A DNA stretch of 64,000 bases from positions 14,030,001 through 14,094,000 of the forward strand of contig JAKSXM010000137.1 of assembly GCA_022575985.1 (NCBI GenBank). The letters are read 5' to 3'. The DNA comes from Anagrus nilaparvatae. Its lineage: Eukaryota > Arthropoda > Insecta > Hymenoptera > Mymaridae. Positions 12,401-24,653 of the stretch are shown here, piece by piece. The notes below the pieces were generated by a model that worked only from the letters and a program-made list of their open reading frames with translations, ran no database searches and had not been told where the DNA came from. Position 1 is the first letter of the stretch; each line of letters begins with the position of its first letter. The position numbers were made by a program, and so were the translations under genes.

Positions 12401-12748
12401 AATATTTCCATGCATTTACACCGGAAGTTCCTGAACAATTACTCAAGCAACATCCATCAAAAATAGTTTGTGAATTATTGCCATGTGTAACTGATCAATC
12501 AGTTACTAAGAGATTAATTACGTGCTTATTGGGAGCATTGAGAGCTAATGGTAAGATACTACTAAAAAATGAAATAAGATGATAGTTTTCATAAAAAAAT
12601 TATATTTAAAGGTTCATTTGGAGCTCACACAACAATGTCAGCAGATAATAAAGAATGTCATGAATTCTTTACTAGATTAGGTTTTGTCGATGTCACACCA
12701 CCCTTAGAAGACAACTCTAAAACTGTAACAATGTGCCGAAGTTTCTAA
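6500..12748 (+). CDS. Oga: Protein O-GlcNAcase (OGA)
   Basis: There are eleven exons: 6500-6569, 6810-6861, 6926-7259, 7332-8396, 8478-8813, 8895-9069, 11533-11618, 11770-11936, 12013-12208, 12391-12550, 12612-12748, giving about 925 residues. The enzyme removes O-linked GlcNAc from Ser/Thr of nuclear and cytosolic proteins. The N-terminal GH84 hydrolase domain begins with [14 protein letters not shown]. The catalytic Asp pair is in LLFDDIEPE (about residues 131-132), and [12 protein letters not shown] follows. A low-complexity Thr/Ala/Pro linker (around residue 385 onward) is followed by the helical stalk ([40 protein letters not shown]). The C-terminal acetyltransferase-like domain ([12 protein letters not shown] to the end) is a pseudo-HAT in the known family. 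No signal peptide is seen, as expected. Intron 6 is about 2.5 kb while the others are mostly short. The start ATG lies just before the conserved GH84 entry. Confidence 0.96.
9070..11532 (+). other. Large intron 6 of OGA
   Basis: This intron is 2,463 bases, the only large one in OGA. It carries T and A homopolymers (about 9678-9702 and 10324-10345) and a few less AT-rich islands (9345-9360, 10190-10250). I found no open frame or clear transposon ends; older degraded insertions are likely but not demonstrable by eye. Confidence 0.6.
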
Positions 12749-14547
12749 CAACAAAGAAACGTTTTAATTATTTTTGTTTGTAGCAATAAGCTCTCATATC
12801 AGGTACAACATAATATTTGAGATTTTTTAATTAATATCATCGGTAATCTACTCCACATGTACATAAGTAAAAAATTGTCAAAAATATGTACATGTTTTTG
12901 TACTTATATGTACACTTGTATTATAAATGTATATTTATTTATTATTGTTAAGATGTAAATTTATATAAATTTATTCACTTAAAGACTGCCGAAAATATGA
13001 CTTTAAAAATTGACGGTCCTACAAATGAATTCCTATGTGCTATTTGACCATACAAAATCTAATAAATGTTAAAATTTAACTTCAAAGGATATTAAGCAGC
13101 AATTTTTAAGTGCAATAGAATGCATTTCTTATATTTTTCTTATAACATTTTAAGTATTAAATGCGAGTTTGAAAAAAAAATAATATTAATATAGAAAAAT
13201 ATTACTTTCTTATAGTTAATATAAAACCTTAACTGTGAAATTTTCAAAAATAATTAATGTTTAGAAAAATATAATTTCTCATATTGCCAAATTTTAACAA
13301 ATTTTATTTGATACAAACAATAGCTTAAAATTTTTTATATTAAATTTTAAAAATGTTTTAAAAATGCATGCAAATATATAAAATTCCTTTTGGAAGTTCA
13401 TTAATTTTAATAGCAAAGAATATATTTATTAGAGCTAATATGCTCTAAAAATTAAATAAAAAAGCTAAGAAACTCTATTTTGAAAAAAAAGTAAAATGAA
13501 TTCAGAAGTTTTGACAAAATGACAAAATAGAAACCTAAAAATCTTTTCTATCGGGAAATTTTGTCTGAAAAATTTTATACAGATAATTCACATTAGAATT
13601 TACTTTTATTATGCTGGTATAACAAAAATTGTATTGGATTAAGAATTTTTTTTAAATGTATGTACATACAATATAATATTATACCTTTACTACCATAATG
13701 TAGTACCCATATTTATAAGTCAAGAGATGAAAAAGACAAAAAAAAAAAAAAAAAAAAAAAAAAGAAAATTGAAAGTAAATATACATAATTATACATAATA
13801 TTATGAATATTTAAAACATTAATGTACAGAGTAAGTGACAGATAATACACAAAAATAACTTTATCATATTTAGTTTTTTATGGAAAATTTGTTTAGAACA
13901 AAATTAAAAATGATTTTAAAATTATTCTTTTGAATTACCTAGTTGAAATTATATTTTAAAAAAGCCGAATAATATTGAAATATTAGCTGAATTAATTATA
14001 TCAGAAGTTATAATAAGTATATATAATACTTTTAAAAAACGTAAAATAGGCACACAAAAAACTGCCACAAATATCTAGTAAAAATTTTTGAATATATATA
14101 ATAGGTATATAAATATATATGCTTTATTTTATAAAAGTAAAAAAAAATTTATACCTATACAAAAAAATTTGCTTTTATAACAATATAATTATATGCTGAT
14201 TAATTATAAGACAGTAAATAAGTATTTATAAAAGATTCTTTTTTTATTTTTTTTTTAAATGATATATTATAGTTTATTTATATATAATTTTTTGGTTGAC
14301 TGTTATTTTTTTTTACTAAAATGAAAAAAAATTATGTTACTATTATTTTTTTTTTTTTTTAGGAATCGGTTTTTATAATATGTTATACTCAGAGTCCAAT
14401 TTTTACTGCAGCAAATATGTTAAAATTGCTTGATTTTTCATACATTCTTTTTGTAAAAGAAATTGTATATCAAAGATATAATAATTTTAAATAAAATTTT
14501 TAATAAAGACTGGATAATCATTGTTTTTTATTTTGTCCTTTTAAGTT
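12749..14547. other. Convergent intergenic region, AT-rich
   Basis: This lies between the 3' ends of OGA (+) and the LRR gene (-). It holds the OGA 3' UTR, an A run around 13737-13763 with interruptions, and repeated short TATATA tracts. No gene was recognised. Confidence 0.55.
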
Positions 14548-17377
14548 TTATACTATTATTGAAGGTTTTGGCATGTATTTGTTTGTATCACTGTCCTTGT
14601 CATGTTTGTATGGTTCAGATATAAAACTATTTATTAATTTTAGATTCTTGATTTTTTTCTGTAAATCTTTCACCTAAAAAGTAGAATATAGACAAAAATT
14701 AAAAGTTATCATGTTGGTTAAGGTAATTTTTTAAATTTATTACTTGTTGGATTTTTGTTTGTAAATGCTTTTGATTTGTACGAGGAGTTGATTCTGGTAA
14801 TAATTTATTATTATTGAAATTTTCTAGCGATTCAAGAATATTTTTCATTTCATCGTTGATATTTGAGTACTGAATTTCATTTCTCAACTATTTAAAAAAT
14901 AAATAAATTAAAAATATCGTCTCCATTTATTGATTGTAATGTTACTTACATTTTTTGACAAACTGTCTTCAAAATCTGAAAAAATTGGTGCACCTAAATT
15001 TATAAAAACAAAAATTTTAATTAATCTTTTCAATAAAGCCTTATTAATACAAACTTACTATGCGTACGATTTGAAGTTTTAATTTTTTTATTTACATTTG
15101 CAGAATAATTTTGTCTCCATTTTTTTCTCGTCATATTATCTCTGCAATTGATAATTAAATTAATTGCTACTGGTTAATCATGTACCTTCAAAAAAATATT
15201 TAACATACTTACTTTAATTTTTGAATTTCTGATATTTGCTTATTAGAAATTTCTTTGGCATATAGATTAAAAAGCATTTCATTTTGCAATTTAATGTTTA
15301 TTCCATCACTGTTACATCTAAATAATAATTAATAAACTCAAAAAGGATAAAAAATCTTTAGGACATGCACATAAATTAATGATTTCTTTTTAATAAGTTT
15401 ATTTAAATATTTTTATTTTGCAAATATTTTAAGATTTTAAACGTAAAAATGTATTTATAAATCCAAAAATTAATTTTGAATCTTGTAATTGCCTAGGTTT
15501 TATCTGTAATTTTATTCTTTCGTTGGTAACAATATTAAATTTGTTATTTTTAATAACAGGTTCAATAACTTTAGGTTTATCAGGATATATTTTAATTTTT
15601 CGAAAATTATTTAAATTAATTTTTATTTTTTCAAGCTTACATAATTTAACGTTTTTATTAATCAAATTATTACTTGATGAAGTTTTTAAATCATTATTAT
15701 CAATTTTGTTATCTTGAGAGGTAATTTTATTAATTTTTTTCTTATTATTATTTATATTTTGACTACTATTTGTATTATTTTCTAATAAAATTCCTTTACG
15801 ATACAAAATTGATGAACATAAATTACAAATAATTATTGAATTTTTTGGTACCAAATTATAATTTTCTAATTTTTTTAATACATATTTACAATTGTTAATA
15901 CCATACCTATTGCTTGGCTTGTAATTTAAACTTTTTTGTCTTACTGATGAATTTTTGTGAATTTTATTATTTTTTTTATTTTTTTCTTTAACCGACTGAT
16001 AGCATATTATTGTAGAAGGTTTTTTTTCTACTATTTTATCTGAAAATAATTTAAATTCTTGATTAGAAAATAGAATTTATTTAATAAGAAAAATTATGAT
16101 ACTAAACCATCTGTGGTATTTTTCAAACATAATTCATCTGCAGGATTTTCTTCATTCCATTCTGTTTGCAAAAAATTTATTAAATTTGAAGATGAAGAAT
16201 TTAAAATTTCTATTGGTGGAAACGTTATAGGATTATGAGCAACTTGCAAATTTTTCAAGTTTGGTATTGATCCTAAAAAATTACAAAATTATATATATAA
16301 AATAAAAATACAGGTGTCTTACACTTTTTGATGATTTAAAAAGTTTTACCTAATTCTAAAGGTAATTTTTCAATTTTATTTCCTTGTAACAAAATAGTTT
16401 CAAGAGAATTGTGATATTTTACTGTCAAAGGAATTACTATTAAATTATTATTTCTAACATCAAGCCATTTTAAATATTTTAACTCAGAAAATAATTCATC
16501 TGGCAATTCATTTAGGTTATTGGAATCTAAATACAGCATCTAAAAAATAAATCAATTATTTAATTAAAAATATATCATGAAAATTATTTTTAAATTAAAA
16601 AACTTGCTTTAATAAAACTTATTTTTTCTAAAACATTAATGGGCAAAGTTTTAATACCCATATTATTGATATTTAAATAATTTCCACTTAATTTTGATAA
16701 AATTATAGTTTCAATATCAATTAAATTTTCATTTTTTTTAGGTTCGTCACTAATTTTTTGATTTCTTAAAGCTTCTGAATTCAATATTTTTTTTATATTA
16801 AATTTTAATGAAATTGGAGTTTTGGCAATATTTTTATCTGGTTTTGTTCGAATATCTTTTGTTGTAAATTTATTTAATAAATTTGTAAAATTTTTTGAAT
16901 CAATAGTATCAACAACATTAATTGGAGTTGATATTTCATCACTTTCTGCTGTTGAATTATTCGATGAATCAACTAAAAATTTAGAATTTCTTAATTTTTG
17001 CAATTTTATTAGCACAAATTAAAATTATTTAAAACCTGTAGTAGTTGATTCATTTGCTAAATCTTCAAATTGAATAACATGGCGAGATTTAAATAAATCA
17101 TTCAACGATAAATTATCATCAGTATCTTCTGAATTTTCATCTTTCTAATTAAAAAAAAATAATAATTTAATTAATAAATTAAGATAAACAAATTAATTTA
17201 TGTTAAATTTACCTTATCTTTATCATCTGATATAATTGATTGTGTACTAAGTCGTTTATCAAATACATTTTCATAATTTTCAATACCGTTTGAACTCGTA
17301 ACAGAAATTAATTTTTTTGAATCTTTATCAAAACCATAAAATTGTTTTAAAAGATTTGAGTGTACTTCTATTGACAT
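14548..17377 (-). CDS. Leucine-rich-repeat protein, LRRC27-like
   Basis: There are eleven exons on the minus strand: 17213-17377, 17036-17144, 16608-16972, 16350-16539, 16108-16272, 15907-16039, 15213-15317, 15059-15141, 14950-14993, 14744-14887, 14548-14673, giving about 542 residues in consistent phase. The middle (exons 3-5) carries LRRs: LYLDSNNLNELPDELF, LKWLDVRNNNLIVIP, LETILLQGNKIEKLPLELG, then NLKNLQVAHNPITFPP, a run resembling vertebrate LRRC27. The N-terminal part is acidic and Ser/Asn-rich; the C-terminal exons are Lys/Gln-rich and likely coiled coil, ending in KDLQKKIKNL and a short tail. The function of the family is poorly known. Exon 3 to 4 needs a GC-AG intron. Exon 6 may instead start 18 bases upstream (16057), and its intron 15318-15906 stays open in frame (see findings). 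LRR identity is firm; the LRRC27 name is a similarity call from memory. Confidence 0.75.
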
Positions 17378-18013
17378 TTTAATTAATTTATATTTATTTA
17401 AAAAATTTTTTAATTTAATGATAACTTAGCACAGCTTAGGTGTGTTACCAAGGTAATTCATAACCTAATTAATCGATAAATTTTTAAATTATTATCATGA
17501 ACAATTATTGACAATACTCGAAAATGCACTTAGTAAAATAATTTTTCTTTAATTTTTTTAAACAAATTATATTCATATATTAATTATGTTTATATTTATA
17601 CGATTAAAATAAAAAAAAAAAAATTAATTTAAAAACAAAACTCGCGCGGTTTAAAATTTGAATTTTTTATTTGTTCTAGAGGTCGCTACTGTAGTTTCCC
17701 TTTCCACAATTTAATTTGCTATCCTTTTCCCCCATCTACTTTTCAAATTGTTTCCATCTCTCTTTTCTATTTGCCGGCTAAGCCATTATTTTGCGCGCGG
17801 TCTTTCAGTGCACAGTCAAACTTCGCGAGCTGAACATTTCAAGAAGTTTTTAATAATGACTGTGCTAAAATTAAAGCAAAAATTTATTTAATTTTTGATT
17901 TTTATTAATTAATTAATGAACAATAAGTAATTTTTTATATTTTTAGATTAGTTTTTTTAATTAAATTGTGATTATTATTTTGTGATTTGTATTTTAAATT
18001 TAAAAAATTACAA
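17378..18013. promoter_or_regulatory. Bidirectional promoter region, LRR gene / MEIOC-like gene
   Basis: The two genes start head-to-head with 636 bases between start codons. A GC-richer block at about 17640-17850 contains GCGCGCGG and an arthropod initiator-type TCAGT at 17805-17809, a plausible start of MEIOC-like transcription. No TATA box was found at the expected distance. Confidence 0.45.
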
Positions 18014-21000
18014 ATGCTCGATCCAATTGTTTGTGCTAATCCGCTTCAGAAGCAGCTGGACCAAAGTCTTGAAAGATTGAAACGTTTGCGTATTGATGTA
18101 AGTTTTAATAGTTTTTAAATATTTTTAATTGAGTACTTAATTTCTGAGTTTCAATTTTTATAAAATTCATTTATTTTTATCTTAAAATTTTTGTTTTATT
18201 GCGAGTGTTTTAACTTTTACAATTCAATTTAAAATAATTGTTAAGTACTTAAAATTTTATTAAAAAAATATTTTCTCATAATTTGATATTAAATTTTTCA
18301 GCATTATTTTAAAAACGGTATAGTTTTTTTATTAATATTTAGTTTGTATAAGTATTATACTATTTGAATGTTTTGTCTACGTGCTAAGAGCGTGAGAAAA
18401 AAAATTGAACATCGTAAATATAGGTATACACACATATATATCAATGTATGTGATATGATATTTACACACATATTCTGCTATAATCTACCAATGAATTGTT
18501 TTGTTTTGATTTGTGCTTTTCCTTTTAAAATTGCATTGGGGTTAATAAACTCAAATTTTGTTTTTTTATTTTTTAAATAATTTTATGTGAAAATATTTTA
18601 AAAAACTTAATTACTAATAGGTAAATTTATTAAACTTGCATTATAGGTATTAATCAAATTTTCTGGTTAAATTTAAATTTAGTAGAATATAATTGAATAT
18701 TAATTGTTAATAATTTATTTAAAATTCTTAAAAATAAATTAATCTTTTTCTTATTAACTTTTAAATTAAAATTAACGAGATTATTAATCTGTAGTCTAGA
18801 TTTATTTAGTATTGCTTTATTCTTCGTATATCGTATTTCAAGAATTTGGAGTTCTGTTTCCATATTCCTTGAAATATAAGCCTGGGAATATTTATATTAT
18901 AGGGATTATTATAAATGCATTTTTGAGAAATGTTACTTAAAATTATTTTTTTCCCTTAATTTAATTTTATTTCCTTATTTATTTTTATGTAATTCATTTT
19001 ATTTTTTAAAGTATACATTTTAATAAATTACAATGTAAGCATTCAGATAAAAATTATTGTTTAATTAACATTTTTTATTAATTAAGTATTGTTAAATGAA
19101 TATTTTTTTTTGACATTTTTTTTTTTACAATTAATTGTTCTATATTATCAAATAAAATGTATTGCATGTTCTGCTGATAAATTTTTGAGTATTTTTTTAA
19201 TCAATTTTTTTTAATTAAGTTTTTGAGAAAATTTTTTTTCTTTGGTTAAATTTGAGTTTTTTAAATTAAAAAATTATCATCATCAGTATCAATTATAACT
19301 GCAGTTTATTTACTTTAATTATTAAGTACAGTTATATAACTTACAGTTTCAATTTACATTTAATTTTTAAAACTTTCTTTTTTTATTAATTAAAATTAAG
19401 CGTCTCGAGATAATCTTTTTTAAATTGACACAAAAATATAAAGAACTTAAAGTTATATAAAGTTGCAAAAGATCTGCATTCAATTAAATAAATTTTTATG
19501 TTATATGAAATAAGTAGTTTTATTATTTTGCACTTATCATGCGAAAATCAACATTTTCCATATGTTATTATTTGCCCTAGTCGAGCGCACAAGCAAGAAG
19601 AAAATCGAGGTGAACTGTATTTTGTATTAGAAAATAGTATAGGTAGTAGGTGTATCGAAAGAGAAAAAATAAAAAAAAAATAATTTTTTGCGGATCGTGT
19701 CTTCTTTCTTTCTCTCATTATAAGCATAGAATTACAGTAAGTAGTGGGGATGAAATATAAAGTAAAAGAGCTCTGTCGAGTTTTTCGCGTAAAATGGTGA
19801 CGACGTCTTTGTCGTTAACGACGATTTAGGTATAGTACGGGTGGCCAAATAAGAGATGATACCTACTGACCGATGGCTCTTCTCGAGGCGTACAATTTCG
19901 CCGCCGTTAAAATCAACGATAAGAACAATGAACCCGTTGATAAGGTAATAAAAATTTTGTTCCTTCTTGATTGTACATTTATTATTTAGAACGCGGAAGA
20001 GTTTTTACGTTTGTATTGGTGGTTAAAGCCCTTTCATTCTGCACACATACATGCACACATTTACAACTCTAGAAAGTTTTAATATAAAACGCCCTTTTTT
20101 TTTATTACTGTTACTTTAATATTTTTTTTTTTTATTATTAACATTCTTTTTTTTTTTACTTATAAAATTAATATTTATGCTGACATTCATTGAATGACTG
20201 ACAAAATTTTTTGACCTCTTATTTTACGGTTATTTTTTTTGTTGACCGTTTTGTTTTATGCACTTTATTTTTTTTTTATTTTTTTGAGTTGAAGTAAAAA
20301 TAATTTTCTTTTTTCTTTAAAGTATTAAGAATTAACCTTAATTACATGAGAGCTCTAATTTCATAAATATACTACTTAAATATATATATTATTTGTTTGC
20401 CGAAAATAGTTGATTTTATTTGATGAAAGCTTTTTTTTTTAACGTGTTATTTTTGTCTCTTTCTTACTTATTAAATGCGGTATCTCCTATTTTTAACATT
20501 AATGTTTTTAAAATGCAAAAATGCATAATTTTTTTTAATGAAACATATTTTAATGGTATTTTTTTGTTTTGGAGTTTATTTATAATATATGTAGGTAGAG
20601 TAAAAATATAGGTAGGCGGTACTTATTTTTTTTTATTGCGACTCCAAAAAAAAAAATAATAATTATTAGTTTTTTTATTCAGGATATTTCGAGGATATTT
20701 TTTATTATGTATTTTTTTATTAGATATTTTTTTAGATATGAGAATCTTCACCTCTATCGTTTTTTTTTTTTTTTTTTTTTAAGTGAGATAGAAATACAAT
20801 CTGGCTCTATGACTTGCGGTGCATAACATGCGCTCTTGATGTACTTTTAGTTCTTTTTCTCTATATATCTTTTTTATGCAGAAAATTTTACATTCTCTTG
20901 AAAATTCTTTAAGCTATTTTCTTTTTTATGCCATGTAGACTAATTTATTTTGGTAAAATACTTACAGTTTTCTATTTTATTTTTAATTATTAAAAAATTA

Positions 21001-24000
21001 AAAAATAGGTATACCTATAATAGAAAAATTATATTAGCAAAAAAAAAGAAAAGTAAACATTAAAATTTGTTATTAGTGTAATAAATGTGCAGTATTTTAA
21101 CTAGTTTTTTAATGATTTTTTTAAATAAATATAGAAAAATATTTATTTTATTTACAATAAACGCATTTAATAATAAATAAAATTAACAAATAAGATGGAT
21201 AAACGTCCAACATATTTTTCTAAAAATCGATTTACATATAGGTATATATTAATACATATAAAATAACAAATTTTTGTAATTTTCTAAAAAATAATTTTTT
21301 TTATCATCAGATTGAAAAAGGTATCACAATGTTTGAGGCTGCTAAAAGTACATGTTCAACCGAAAACCAGTGTAATGAATACAATCCCTGGAATTATAAC
21401 TTACTTGGAAGTACCTCTATTAATAAGACAATTTTGGAAGATGAAGATAGTCAGGATTTAAATAATTCCATGGTAAATGATCTTGTTGCAAAAATTTTAG
21501 ATGATGACACTATCAGCGATAATATTTACAATGGTACTAATAATCGTTGCATTGTTAATGGCAATATTTCTAATCAGCAACAAACGACTCATCAATTTCA
21601 TCAGCAAACGAGTATTCCTATTGGACAAGACTGCTCCAGGTTGTCTACTGCAACCTCTACAACAAATAATGCATATCTTAATAATACAACTTCAAATTAT
21701 CCGTTAACATCAAGAATACCTAATGGTTTTTCGTTATTAAATAATGAATCTATTGACCATGAATACAGAAATGTATACTCTGGACTGAATAATTTATCCA
21801 TTAATACATGTTTAGATAAAGATAATATAAATGGTTACATGCAAAGGGTTGTTCATTCAACTTCTGACAGTAATATCCAACAGCAACATTCATCCAGACA
21901 ACAACAGTATCAAACACAGTTAATTCATGATGGCTCATTTAATTTACAAAGGAATTATGTTCCTATGACAAATAACGGCCTATTGACAACGACTAATGGA
22001 CTTGTTTATAATTCTCATCAGCAAGCACCATCCTCGACAGTGAATTGGTCTGATACTAGAGATGGCGTTGATGACTTATTTACACGTTACACTCCTCAGC
22101 CCCAATCTTGTAATAATACAGATTATAATTTCAATGTTGCTGCAGCATCTATGCAGCTTGATACATCTGAAAATTCATTATTAAATGAAATTCAACAGCA
22201 GCAACATTGTAATCCTTCTATGATGAATGTTCATGATTCCTATAATATTTCAACTGCCAATAGTCAAACCTACCGACCTAGTTCTACTATGACCGATCTT
22301 AGTGCTGATTCTGGTTTCATGTCCAATTCACCTTTACAACATTACTCACCTGTTGAACAAATGATGCAGAATTGTTTTGCTAACAATGTTACCAGCAATA
22401 AATTTGAAGAGGTAAGATTAATTATATTACAATTAATATTATATAATCTTTTAAATAAAATTATCTTTTTGGTTTCAGTACAAAGATTATCATGAAACGT
22501 CCAATTTAAAAAATTTACTCACTAACGAACAACTTTTCTTAAAACAAAACCGAGGCTTGAACTGCAAGCTTGATGAAGTAGCGGATCAAAATTATAAACG
22601 ATTATTAAATCATTATCATCAAGGACTTGTTAATGAAATGATTTCTATTCCTCATAGCGTTAATGAAATTGACTCAGTATTATCAGATCAGAGAATTGAT
22701 TCCAATATTTTAAAGGTTTCAAGTCCAAAAAATAACAAATCGCGTATGGATAAACAGGAATATGCTCATATCAATAATTATTCTAATCAGCAACATGCTA
22801 AATATGCTTATCAACCTCAATACAATGATTGTCAGCGCTATTTGAATAATAATGCTGAAGCTCTTAAAATGCTTCAACAGCAACAACATAATGTTCAGCA
22901 ATTTCAACTAAATAATAAACGAAGTCCATCTAACATCTATAATAATAAGCATAATAAAGGTTATGACCTTAATTGCGGAAATATGTTATCAAATTTTCCT
23001 GCAGGCCCTCAAATCGATCCAGATATGTTTCATCGTTTAATAGCTAAGCAGCAGCAACAGCAAAGAATAGCTAAAAGTATTTCTCCTGGTTCAAAATCAG
23101 CTGCCGATGTTCTTTATAACGCAGGTCTTGTTCCTCATCAGAATGCTGCTACTGGTTCAAATGCAAATATTTTTCCAACAGTTATGCCCATTCCAATGGG
23201 AGTTGCTCCGCTTCATCCTATGTCTATGCTTTTTGATAACAGCTTAAGTGGATTAAGAAATGGAAATAATCCAGCAGCCAGAAGATCTGGACCATCTCGA
23301 CTACTTTACTTAAGACTTGAACAAACTTATGATCAGTTTAAGCAGTTAGAAAAAGAACGGAAAAAATGCGAAGCTGGTTTAGCTGCACATTTTCCTGGAA
23401 AAAAAGTTACAAGTGCTAATAATATTCCAATACCAAGGTTACAAGGAAGTCCATCAAGGGTTGATAGACTCATTATTGACCATTTTAGAGAACATGCTCG
23501 TGTTATAACATTAATTGCTAAGGTAAGTTAGTTTTTAGATAGCTTTTTATTAATTCAATCAATTTTACAATCATATATATTTTAAAATTTATTTGTATGA
23601 GTATGAGCGTGCAGTATGACTTCCTAATTCAAGGAAATAATTTAAAACCAATGTTTTGACAAAATAAAGATAAAAAATTTTGTTGGTTGAGACGGTATCA
23701 AGGTGTTATAATCTATATTAATTATGAATATATTAAGAAAATTGCTTAAGTTTCAGTATTTAAATTTTTTTTTTTCAAAAATTTTGAATCAATGTTAGCT
23801 TATTAATTGAATCAATATGTCTCTAAAGTTAACACATTGCATTGAATTCTCATTTAAATTTTCATTCAAGCTTAGTGGATGTTTCTTTAATTTTGTTTTT
23901 TAATTAGACGGGCAATTCTGCAAGGCAAATGGTGAAAAACAAAAGTCAAAGTAAAAATATAAGAATGAGAATTTTTGTTTAAAGATTATTTTGTTTTAAG

Positions 24001-24441
24001 ATGGAACGGCTTCGGGGATCCACAATGAATCAAAGAGTCCATAAGGCAATGGAACATTGGCTGGAAGCTATAAAATTTGTTCAAGAATGTAGAAAACAAG
24101 AAATCTCAAACGCTACTAAAAGACAGAAGGAGCCTCTCAGTTGCATTCCAGTTCATGACGACAAAGGTAAATTTAGTTAATAATTAAATGCAACTCAAAA
24201 TAAAATTTTAATTATTTGTTATTTTGCAGATATCTTAACTCTAGCTGGTAGTATTTATGATCTAACAAAAGCTTCAAGATATGCTAGAACAGGCATGTAT
24301 AATGCAATGCAATCTACTCTTCTTTATGACGGTGATTTGGAAAAAAAAATAATAGAAACTGGTCAAGATATGTTATCAGCTCCTGTAAATAAAGAACCAA
24401 CTGATGAAACATTAAAAACTAGTGATACCGTTTCTGCTTAA
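18014..24441 (+). CDS. Meioc: MEIOC-like germline coiled-coil protein
   Basis: Exons are 18014-18097 (first exon A), or alternatively 19873-19944 (first exon B), then 21311-22411, 22479-23522, 24001-24166, 24230-24441, giving about 868 or 864 residues. The long N-terminal half is Asn/Gln/Ser-rich and disordered. The conserved C-terminal domain starts at RRSGPSRLLYLRLEQTYDQF and includes LEKERKKCEAGLAAHFPGKK, IPIPRLQGSPSRVDRLI and REHARVITLIAKMERLRG, followed by WLEAIKFVQECRKQEI. In known biology, mouse MEIOC works with the RNA helicase YTHDC2 to stabilise the meiotic programme; fly Bam and Bgcn act analogously. A role in germ-cell differentiation here is inferred from family only. Both first exons end in phase 0 and splice in frame to IEKGITMFEA. 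No signal peptide or membrane segment is seen. Confidence 0.85.
18098..21310 (+). other. First intron of MEIOC-like gene
   Basis: Apart from the alternative exon at 19873-19944, this interval is T-rich filler with many homopolymer T runs (for example about 20760-20780). Small open frames at 18368-18580, 19498-19683, 20420-20611 and, on the minus strand, 18654-18863 have AT-driven composition and no recognisable domain. Confidence 0.55.
19873..19944 (+). CDS. Meioc: Alternative first coding exon of the MEIOC-like gene
   Basis: ATG opens a 24-codon exon beginning MALLEAYNFAAVKIND and ending in AAG|gtaata, in phase 0 with the shared exon at 21311. It is the least AT-biased sequence nearby (GGCGTACAATTTCGCCGCC), and the 100 bases upstream are also GC-enriched, as for a separate promoter. 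This reading of the exon rests on composition, phase and splice donor only. Confidence 0.6.
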
Positions 24442-24625
24442 ATGTACTTAAAAAAAACGAATATACATAAATTTTTACTATGTATAGATTATAAAACTTT
24501 TGCTGCGCAAAGGGAAATTTAAAATTTCTGCAAGCCTACTATATATTTCTCTCTATAGGAATAAGAGTCAAATCTTTTTAGATATTTTGCAGGAATTCTA
24601 GTTTTAATATCATTTAAAAAGGTAT

Positions 24626-24653
24626 ATTATTATTATTATTATTATATTTATTA
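24626..24653. repeat. ATT trinucleotide microsatellite
   Basis: A run of (ATT)n just downstream of the MEIOC-like stop codon, probably inside its 3' UTR. Confidence 0.8.

Noticed and set aside
15523..15717. 64-codon plus-strand hydrophobic frame resembling a membrane protein
   Set aside because: It lies opposite the in-frame intron/exon of the LRR gene; hydrophobicity follows from Asn/Lys-rich codons on the other strand.
18368..20611. Small frames at 18368-18580, 18654-18863 (-), 19498-19683 and 20420-20611
   Set aside because: They are intronic to the MEIOC-like gene, with AT-driven Phe/Ile/Leu/Asn/Lys composition and no recognisable domain or conserved phase.
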